NCBI RefSeq assembly: GCF_938031315.1
Contig: NZ_CALHHT010000135.1
Location: forward strand, 1-5,031
DNA from: an uncultured Campylobacter sp.
Lineage (GTDB): Bacteria > Campylobacterota > Campylobacteria > Campylobacterales > Campylobacteraceae
DNA length: 5,031 bases
Direction of reading: 5' to 3'
Shown here: positions 1-5,031 of the stretch, piece by piece
Layout of the letters: each line of letters opens with the position of its first letter
Numbering within the stretch: position 1 is the stretch's first letter
Translations under genes and position numbers: made by a program
The notes under the pieces: model-generated
The model's database searches: none
What the model was told of the DNA's origin: nothing
Seen by the model: only the letters and a program-made list of their open reading frames with translations

Positions 1-80
1 CCGATTTTGCGCCGCGATTTTTCGGACGGCTCGTCTGCGACATCTGCGTGCGATTTATCGTTTTGAAATTTTATTTTGGC

Positions 81-86
81 TAAAAT
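81..86 (+). promoter_or_regulatory. Possible -10 element of the mnmG promoter
   Basis: TAAAAT lies 26 bases before the mnmG start codon and matches the -10 consensus at five of six positions. The surrounding stretch is AT-rich, as is common for Campylobacter promoters, which lean on the -10 region with little -35 conservation. No -35 box is convincing. AT-rich leaders produce such matches by chance, and mnmG could instead be read from an upstream gene, so this is only a candidate. Confidence 0.35.
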
Positions 87-101
87 TGCGGCTTTAAATT
101 T

Positions 102-106
102 AAAGG
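102..106 (+). promoter_or_regulatory. Ribosome binding site of mnmG
   Basis: AAAGG ends six bases before the ATG at 113, a normal Shine-Dalgarno spacing. Together with the match of the N-terminal MKYDVIVVGGG stretch to the family's first beta strand, it fixes the start. It overlaps the end of a perfect 12-base palindrome, TTTAAATTTAAA (93-104), which is probably a by-product of AT richness. Confidence 0.7.
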
Positions 107-112
107 CAAAAA

Positions 113-1987
113 ATGAAATACGACGTTATCGTTGTGGGCGGCGGGCACGCGGGTATCGAGGCAAGCTTAGCCGCCGCAAAAATGGGCGCAAAGACGCTGC
201 TAATTACGATCTTGGCCGAGCAGATCGGCGCTGCGAGCTGTAACCCCGCAATCGGCGGCCTTGCCAAGGGGCATCTGGTAAAGGAGATCGACGCGCTGGG
301 CGGTCAGATGGGGCTTGCGGCGGATGCGTGCGGGTTGCAGTTTAGAATTTTAAATGAGAGCAAGGGCCCTGCGGTGCGCGGCTCGCGGGCGCAGATTGAT
401 ATGGATGAATACCGCATCTATATGCGAAATTTGCTGCTAAACACGCAGGGGCTGGACATAAGCCAGGAGATCGCGAGCGAAATTTTAACCTGCGAGCAAG
501 ACGGCGAGCAGCGCATTTGCGGCGTAAAGACCCATCTTGGCAACGTTTATGAGACCGAGCATCTGATAATCACCGCCGGCACCTTTTTAAACGGGCTAAT
601 TCACGTAGGCGAGAACAAGCTGCAAGCGGGGCGCGTGGGCGAGCTAGCGAGCGTCGAGCTTGCCGAATCGCTACGAAGCTTGGGGCTACAAATGGGGCGG
701 CTAAAGACCGGCACCTGCCCAAGGATCGATGCTAAGACGATCGATTTTAGCGTGCTTGAGCGCCAAGACGGCGACGCGGATCCGCGCGCTTTTAGCTTTC
801 GCAGCAAAAATTTTGCGCCGAAGCAGCTTGCTTGCTTCATCGCTTATACGAACGAGCGCACGCACGAGATCATCCGCGAAAATTTCGCCCGCGCGCCGAT
901 GTTTACGGGGCAGATTTCAAGCACCGGCCCGCGCTACTGCCCGAGCATCGAGACTAAAATTTATGAATTTCCAAATCGCGACCGCCACCACGTCTTCGTC
1001 GAGCCGCAGACGCGCGAGGCTACGGAGTATTACGTAAACGGTCTCTCTACGAGCCTTCCTTACGACGTGCAGGTCGCGTTTTTGCGCACGATCAGGGGCT
1101 TTGAAAATGCAAAAATCGTCCGCCCGGGCTATGCGATCGAGTACGATTTTATCGATCCTACCGAGCTTAAACACAGCCTCGAGACCAAAAAGATCCGCGG
1201 GCTGTTTTTGGCAGGCCAGATCAACGGCACCACCGGCTACGAGGAGGCCGCGGCGCAGGGGCTGATGGCGGGCATCAACGCCGTGCTTGATTTGCGCGGG
1301 CGGCAGCCTCTGATTTTGCGTAGAGATGAGGCGTATATCGGCGTTTTGATCGACGATCTGGTTACCAAGGGCACGAATGAGCCCTACCGAATGTTTACTT
1401 CGCGCGCGGAATTTCGCCTGCTGCTGCGCGAGGGTAACGCCGTGCTGCGCCTAAGCGAATACGGCCGCGAGATCGGGCTTTTAGACGAGGCGAGTTACGA
1501 GCGGGCGCGCAAATTTAAGCTCGATGTGCAGAGCGGAATGGAATTTTTGCTAAAAACGCAGATTACCCCTTCAAAACAGACGCTTAGCCTGCTGCAAAGT
1601 ATCGGCGCAGAGCCCATTTCGCAAAGCTGCAGCTTGCAAAAAATCGTAGCCAAAAGCGGCTTTTCAAAGGCGGGCCTGCTTGCTCTGGCGCCGCATTTTG
1701 AGGGCTTTAGCGATGAGGTTTTGGATGAAATTTTAACGCAGTGCAAGTATCATTTCTATATCGCGATGCAGCGCGCCGAGGTCGAGAGGATGAAGGGGCT
1801 GCTAGGCGTCGCGATCCCGCCGCAGATCGATTTTAGCAAGATCGGCGGGCTTAGTAACGAGATCGTGCAGAAGCTAAACCGCTTCGCGCCGCCGACGCTT
1901 TTTGCCGCGAGCGAGATCAGCGGCGTAACGCCCGCCGCGATCGATATTTTGCATATCTACATCAAGCAAAATTTCGGTCTGAAATGA
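113..1987 (+). CDS. mnmG: tRNA U34 carboxymethylaminomethyl synthesis protein MnmG (GidA)
   Basis: MnmG is the FAD-dependent partner of the GTPase MnmE. In the cytoplasm the complex places a carboxymethylaminomethyl (or aminomethyl) group on C5 of the wobble uridine of certain tRNAs, using a methylene-tetrahydrofolate carbon and NADH; this supports accurate decoding. The 624 residues match the usual long form (about 620-630). The N-terminal Rossmann motif GGGHAGIEAS (residues 9-18) binds FAD. SCNPAIGG (42-49) carries the conserved C43, and the first family signature GPRYCPSIE (272-280) carries C276; these correspond to the two functionally important cysteines of the family. The second signature, AGQINGTTGYEEAAAQG (367-383), is complete. 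The C-terminal helical region (about 550-624), which in homologues contacts MnmE and tRNA, is intact, ending near DILHIYIKQNFGLK. The start is supported by AAAGG at good spacing. The gene is GC-rich and host-like, in sharp contrast to what follows. No frameshift or missing motif is visible. No terminator hairpin follows it. Confidence 0.97.
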   Translation: MKYDVIVVGGGHAGIEASLAAAKMGAKTLLITILAEQIGAASCNPAIGGLAKGHLVKEIDALGGQMGLAADACGLQFRILNESKGPAVRGSRAQIDMDEYRIYMRNLLLNTQGLDISQEIASEILTCEQDGEQRICGVKTHLGNVYETEHLIITAGTFLNGLIHVGENKLQAGRVGELASVELAESLRSLGLQMGRLKTGTCPRIDAKTIDFSVLERQDGDADPRAFSFRSKNFAPKQLACFIAYTNERTHEIIRENFARAPMFTGQISSTGPRYCPSIETKIYEFPNRDRHHVFVEPQTREATEYYVNGLSTSLPYDVQVAFLRTIRGFENAKIVRPGYAIEYDFIDPTELKHSLETKKIRGLFLAGQINGTTGYEEAAAQGLMAGINAVLDLRGRQPLILRRDEAYIGVLIDDLVTKGTNEPYRMFTSRAEFRLLLREGNAVLRLSEYGREIGLLDEASYERARKFKLDVQSGMEFLLKTQITPSKQTLSLLQSIGAEPISQSCSLQKIVAKSGFSKAGLLALAPHFEGFSDEVLDEILTQCKYHFYIAMQRAEVERMKGLLGVAIPPQIDFSKIGGLSNEIVQKLNRFAPPTLFAASEISGVTPAAIDILHIYIKQNFGLK

Positions 1988-2035
1988 AAATAAAATGGCA
2001 ATTTGAATTAAAGCCGAGTTTCGCGATAAAATGAA

Positions 2036-2044
2036 TGATATAAT
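2036..2044 (+). promoter_or_regulatory. Extended -10 promoter for the mcrBC operon
   Basis: TGATATAAT is a perfect extended -10 (TG, one base, TATAAT at 2039-2044), 27 bases before the mcrB start. A start of transcription near 2050-2052 would leave a leader of about 20 bases that just accommodates the Shine-Dalgarno. No TTGACA-like -35 is present at 16-18 bases upstream, which is normal for Campylobacter sigma-70 promoters. This implies that the module has its own promoter independent of mnmG. The match is visible in the sequence; its activity is inferred. Confidence 0.65.
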
Positions 2045-2057
2045 TAAAAAAGAATAA

Positions 2058-2064
2058 AAGGGAG
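2058..2064 (+). promoter_or_regulatory. Ribosome binding site of mcrB
   Basis: AAGGGAG ends seven bases before the ATG at 2072, giving a strong Shine-Dalgarno at standard spacing. It decides the mcrB start and is clearly stronger than anything in front of mcrC. Confidence 0.75.
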
Positions 2065-2071
2065 AGCTATA

Positions 2072-3817
2072 ATGAAATATTGGATTTTTAGTGACGCACC
2101 AAGTGAGTTTGACCCAATTGATGGATTTAAACAAGAAGAAATAGTGCAGTGGGAAAATCAAAAAAAGAATGGATATATACATGTTGGCGGGGTGCAGATG
2201 GGCGACATTGTATACATTTACTTAAATGACCCTATTAAAGCCATTGTGGTTAAAACAAAAATAGTAGATATTTCGCCAGATAAATACACTGTTGATTTAA
2301 AATTTTTGAAATTTACAAATCGAAATAAACTATCTAGGGAAATTCTAAAAAAATACGATGGTCTTAAAAATATTCAAGGAAAACTCGAAATAAAATCTAA
2401 AGAAAGTATAAATTATATATTAAATAATGAAGATGAAGATATGGCTAAAGACGAGAAATTAGCGGGGAGTAAACAGCGGCCAAATCAAACAAATTATCTA
2501 TTAAACCAAATCTTATACGGTCCTCCAGGGACCGGAAAAACATATAATACAATAGTAAAAGCCATTGAGATAATAGAAGGAAGAGAGATTGGCAAAGAAG
2601 AAATCAATGACAAAGAAAAGATGAAAATTGTAAAAAAACAATTTGATGAATACATTCAAAGCGGACAGATAAAATTTGTAACATTTCATCAAAGCTATGG
2701 ATATGAGGAATTTATTGAGGGAATAAAAGCAGAAACTAAAGATGGAAACATATCATATGACATAAAAGATGGAGTATTTAAAAGAATTTGTAAAAAAGCT
2801 AGCGGCAGTAGCAAGAAGAAGGTATTACTAAAAGGCGCAAAAGAAGAACTAACTGAAGGTGACTTTAAAAAATTATATAACGACTATGTTAATAAGCTGC
2901 CGTCCATTTCTGATAGTTCATTTGAAAAAATATTAAAAACACCTGACGATAAACAACCGTTTTATCTATATAAAAGTACTACATCTTCTATATTAGTTAA
3001 ACCCAAAAATAGTGATAATAATCATAGATCTATATCTTGTGATAAATTTATAAAAGATATATTTTATAATGGTACCTATGGAATGCGCTCCTATGAACCA
3101 GTAATTATTAAAGATATTTTGGGCGATGAATATAAAACAAACTATACTAATCAAAATTATGTCCTAATCATCGACGAAATAAACCGTGGAAATATATCTA
3201 AAATTTTTGGCGAGCTTATAACGCTAATAGAGCCGTCAAAAAGGCTTGGAAAAGATGATGAGATAATTGTAGAGCTACCATACTCAAAAGAAAAATTTGG
3301 AGTGTCTTCAAATTTATACATAATCGGGACGATGAATACGGCGGATCGAAGCATAGCCCTTATGGATACGGCACTTAGAAGAAGGTTTGAGTTTGTGGAG
3401 ATGATGCCAGAATACGATAAATTAAGTGAAGTTGCTGGTATAAATATAGGAGAAATGCTTAAAACGATAAACGAGCGTATGGAGTATATTTACGACAGAG
3501 ATCACATGATAGGGCACGCTTATTTTATAGATGTAACGGATATGAACGCACTTGCAAATGTATTTAAAAATAAAATTTTACCACTTTTACAAGAGTATTT
3601 TTACGATGATTGGGAAAAAATAAGACTAGTTTTGGGCGACAATAAAAAGCAAAAAGATAGCAGAACTCAGTTTATAACCAAAGAAGAGAATAAGGCTAGT
3701 TATTTATTTGGAGAAAATATAGACGATATAGACGATAAAGTCTTATACAAGATAAACGACGAAGCCTTTAACAAAGTTCAAAGCTATATAGAAATTTATA
3801 AGTCATCAAGCGACTAA
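2072..3817 (+). CDS. mcrB: McrB-type GTPase subunit of modification-dependent (type IV) restriction, EVE-like N-terminus
   Basis: McrB is the DNA-recognition and motor subunit of McrBC systems. It forms AAA+ rings that hydrolyse GTP and, with McrC, cut DNA carrying modified bases. Residues 1 to about 115 look like an EVE/PUA-type reader: an opening KYWIF strand, W27, then QMGDIVYIYLNDP (42-54) and a KAIVVKTKIV strand, with several aromatics that could form a base cage. This assignment is by pattern only. A charged linker (about 116-145) follows. The AAA+ core shows Walker A GPPGTGKT (150-157, K156), the conserved FHQSYGYEEFIEGI block (205-218), Walker B LIIDEINRGN (365-374, D368 and E369), the McrB signature MNTADRS (421-427), LRRRF (435-439), GHAYF (481-485) and an ILPLLQEYFYDDW helix (502-514). 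About 100 residues (roughly 243-350) are inserted between the FHQSYGY block and Walker B. At 581 residues it is longer than E. coli McrB (459). The start has a strong RBS and a promoter just upstream. mcrC begins 10 bases after the stop. The gene is strongly AT-rich compared with mnmG, suggesting horizontal acquisition. Confidence 0.92.
   Translation: MKYWIFSDAPSEFDPIDGFKQEEIVQWENQKKNGYIHVGGVQMGDIVYIYLNDPIKAIVVKTKIVDISPDKYTVDLKFLKFTNRNKLSREILKKYDGLKNIQGKLEIKSKESINYILNNEDEDMAKDEKLAGSKQRPNQTNYLLNQILYGPPGTGKTYNTIVKAIEIIEGREIGKEEINDKEKMKIVKKQFDEYIQSGQIKFVTFHQSYGYEEFIEGIKAETKDGNISYDIKDGVFKRICKKASGSSKKKVLLKGAKEELTEGDFKKLYNDYVNKLPSISDSSFEKILKTPDDKQPFYLYKSTTSSILVKPKNSDNNHRSISCDKFIKDIFYNGTYGMRSYEPVIIKDILGDEYKTNYTNQNYVLIIDEINRGNISKIFGELITLIEPSKRLGKDDEIIVELPYSKEKFGVSSNLYIIGTMNTADRSIALMDTALRRRFEFVEMMPEYDKLSEVAGINIGEMLKTINERMEYIYDRDHMIGHAYFIDVTDMNALANVFKNKILPLLQEYFYDDWEKIRLVLGDNKKQKDSRTQFITKEENKASYLFGENIDDIDDKVLYKINDEAFNKVQSYIEIYKSSSD
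2441..2443 (+). promoter_or_regulatory. Possible internal start codon for a short McrB form (Met124)
   Basis: An in-frame ATG (Met124) lies in the linker between the reader domain and the AAA+ core, 26 residues before Walker A. It is preceded by the purine-rich run GAAGATGAAGAT, which is only a weak Shine-Dalgarno. E. coli mcrB is known to make a short protein lacking the N-terminal DNA-binding domain from an internal start. The position here would give the equivalent product of about 458 residues. Use of this start is speculative. Confidence 0.25.
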
Positions 3818-3827
3818 GACGGCGCGA

Positions 3828-5031
3828 ATGAAACAGAAACAAAGGACGCTAATCGAGTTTGAGCGTATATATCAGAATGATAAAGATATAGATGAAAACG
3901 ACTTTAGTGATATAGAAAATTTTATTCTTAAAAACAGCGATGAAAATGCTTCGTTTTTGAGAATAGGAAGCGGAAGCGGTGGAAAATTTATACAAGCAAG
4001 AAACTATGTAGGTGTTTTGCAAACAAAAAGCGGGCTAACGATAGAGATTTTGCCTAAAATAGTGGATGAAGCGGATAAAAATGATACCGATAAAATAGAT
4101 GGATTAAAAGACGTTTTTCTAAAAATGTTAAGATCGCTTAAAGATTTTCCATTTAAAAGCTCGAATTTGGCTAATCTCAAAACCAAAAATTTGCCGCTTT
4201 TAGAAATTTTTATCTCGATGTTTTTACGCGAGCTTGAAATCCTTGTAAAAAAGGGAATAAAAAGCGACTACATCATTCTGGAAGATAATCTAAAATTTCT
4301 AAAAGAAAAGCTAAATATAAATGAACAGATCAAAAGAAATACTATCCACAAAGAGCGATTTTATGTAGAATACAGCGAGTTTTTAAGCGACATAAAGATA
4401 AATCAGATCATAAAAACAACGCTTAAATTTCTATACAAAAAGTCGAATTCCAGCAAAAATCAGCAAAAAATACGCGAGTTTTTATTTATATTTGACGAAG
4501 TTTCGACATGCAGTGATTATAAAAATTTCTTTACCAACTGCACCATAAACCGCCAAGTAAAACACTACGAGCAAACGCTTTTATGGTGCAAAATTTTCCT
4601 TCTAGGCGACGCTTTTACTCCGCACAAAGGCAACGATCTAGCCCTTGCCTTACTTTTTGATATGAACCTGCTTTTTGAAAGTTATGTCGGAAATTTTATT
4701 AAAAAAGAGCATGTAGATATTAAATTACAACATTCAAAAAAGCACCTTGTAGAAGAGCCGATGAGCTTTAGACTAAGGCCTGATATATTTTTAGAAGGCA
4801 AATTTATAGCCGATACGAAATGGAAAGTTATCAATCAAGACGATAAGGAAAAAGAAAAGAACAAGATCTCGCAAACCGATCTGTATCAGCTATACGCTTA
4901 TGGTAAAAAACACGAGTGCGATAGGCTCTATCTCATCTATCCAAAGATAGACGGCACAGAGCAAGAACCTATGGAATTTAAATACGACGATAAAATGCGA
5001 CTTAAAATTTTATACTTTGATCTAGAAAACG
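3828..5031 (+). CDS. mcrC: McrC-type nuclease subunit of the McrBC restriction system, cut by the window end
   Basis: McrC is the endonuclease partner of McrB: its N-terminal part docks on the McrB ring and boosts GTP hydrolysis, and its C-terminal PD-(D/E)xK domain cuts DNA. The frame is open from ATG 3828 to the window end (401 codons plus one base) with no stop, so the 3' end is missing. Reading it directly gives MKQKQRTLIEFERIY at the N-terminus, a beta-rich region around VGVLQTKSGLTIEILPKI (61-78), a helical middle, the conserved block LALLFDMNLLFESYV (273-287), and then the nuclease core. The core shows RPDI (D319), DTKWK (D329, K331 and K333) and the downstream QLYAY (Q354 to Y358), as expected for the family. 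Only the last few tens of residues are probably missing, since RLYLIYPK (366-373) usually lies near the C-terminus. The start is 10 bases after the mcrB stop with only a weak AAGACGG-like RBS (3816-3822), so translation may be coupled to mcrB. GC content is higher than in the mcrB 5' half. Confidence 0.93.
   Translation, partial: MKQKQRTLIEFERIYQNDKDIDENDFSDIENFILKNSDENASFLRIGSGSGGKFIQARNYVGVLQTKSGLTIEILPKIVDEADKNDTDKIDGLKDVFLKMLRSLKDFPFKSSNLANLKTKNLPLLEIFISMFLRELEILVKKGIKSDYIILEDNLKFLKEKLNINEQIKRNTIHKERFYVEYSEFLSDIKINQIIKTTLKFLYKKSNSSKNQQKIREFLFIFDEVSTCSDYKNFFTNCTINRQVKHYEQTLLWCKIFLLGDAFTPHKGNDLALALLFDMNLLFESYVGNFIKKEHVDIKLQHSKKHLVEEPMSFRLRPDIFLEGKFIADTKWKVINQDDKEKEKNKISQTDLYQLYAYGKKHECDRLYLIYPKIDGTEQEPMEFKYDDKMRLKILYFDLEN

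Larger units (their letters stand above)
1..112. other. Upstream flank of mnmG, no supported gene
   Basis: This flank is GC-rich over the first 60 bases and becomes AT-rich towards mnmG. Forward frame 3 is open from base 3 to a TAA at 81-83 and would read as a short hydrophobic tail (including GRLVCDICVRF). That could be the C-terminal end of a gene lying outside the window, but about 26 codons are too few to judge. Frames 1 and 2 are also open for similar lengths, so openness carries no weight here. On the reverse strand an ATG at 43-41 opens a frame running off the window edge, without a convincing ribosome binding site. The last 35 bases hold the likely mnmG leader. Confidence 0.4.
1988..2071. 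other. Spacer between mnmG and mcrB, compositional boundary
   Basis: These 84 bases are AT-rich and separate a GC-rich core gene from an AT-rich restriction module. I see no stem-loop followed by a T-run, so no intrinsic terminator for mnmG can be named, and read-through from mnmG into mcrB is possible. The spacer does contain a strong promoter -10 and a Shine-Dalgarno sequence for mcrB. No tRNA gene, inverted terminal repeat or obvious duplicated attachment site is visible. Confidence 0.6.

Noticed and set aside
93..104. Perfect palindrome TTTAAATTTAAA just upstream of mnmG as an operator
   Set aside because: It is made only of A and T, overlaps the Shine-Dalgarno region, and such runs are common in Campylobacter leaders; there is no second copy or known regulator site.
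724..745. Two nearby GATCGAT copies in mnmG as a repeat or hairpin
   Set aside because: They fall in coding sequence, encode conserved-frame residues (RIDAKTIDF) and are self-complementary short words expected by chance.
601..1746. Several antisense or alternate-frame open stretches inside mnmG (601-840 -, 729-1037 +, 917-1174 -, 1495-1746 -)
   Set aside because: They lie entirely within a strongly supported gene, have arginine/serine/alanine-rich low-quality translations and no ribosome binding sites; GC-rich coding sequence readily leaves such frames open.
1874..2182. Reverse-strand open frame spanning the mnmG end, the spacer and the mcrB start
   Set aside because: It overlaps both coding ends and the mcrB promoter. 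Its phenylalanine/isoleucine-rich start is what antisense translation of AT-rich DNA gives.
3157..3354. Reverse-strand open frame inside mcrB
   Set aside because: It covers the Walker B to MNTADRS coding region, which is clearly constrained in the forward frame, and has no independent support.
4004..4186. Reverse-strand open frame inside mcrC
   Set aside because: It is antisense to the well-supported McrC reading frame, and its serine/leucine-rich translation shows no family resemblance.

Overview
The window holds two complete genes and one cut-off gene, all on the + strand. The layout is an upstream flank (1-112), a housekeeping tRNA-modification gene mnmG (113-1987), an 84-bp spacer, and a two-gene McrBC-type restriction module: mcrB at 2072-3817 and mcrC from 3828 to beyond the window edge.

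The organism is most likely a member of the Campylobacterota, probably one of the higher-GC Campylobacter species of the oral or gut group. The grounds are the MnmG sequence type, the recurrent AAATTTT-style codon runs inside an otherwise GC-rich gene, and a -10-dominated promoter. The species cannot be fixed from this sequence; a C. gracilis-like genome is a guess.

mnmG encodes a normal, intact FAD-dependent MnmG/GidA protein of 624 residues. With MnmE it builds the 5-carboxymethylaminomethyl group on U34 of certain tRNAs. It is clearly host-like and GC-rich (one hand-counted 60-base line, 241-300, is 63% GC).

Base composition falls sharply just past the mnmG stop codon. The two downstream genes are AT-rich (hand-counted lines range from about 20 to 43% GC) and form a modification-dependent (type IV) restriction system. 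McrB has an N-terminal module resembling an EVE/PUA-like modified-base reader, followed by a GTPase-type AAA+ motor with every expected motif. McrC carries the PD-(D/E)xK nuclease. In the known systems, McrB rings bind modified DNA and hydrolyse GTP, while McrC docks on the ring, stimulates hydrolysis and cuts. A well-formed extended -10 promoter sits in the spacer, so the module probably drives its own expression. The 10-bp gap between the two genes suggests co-translation.

Nothing here looks like a wholly new system. The points worth attention are the reader domain and the base it might recognise, a roughly 100-residue insertion in the AAA+ core, a possible internal start for a short McrB form, the uneven base composition across the module, and its placement as an accessory island directly behind a core gene. 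No RNA genes, CRISPR arrays, insertion sequences or clear attachment sites were seen.
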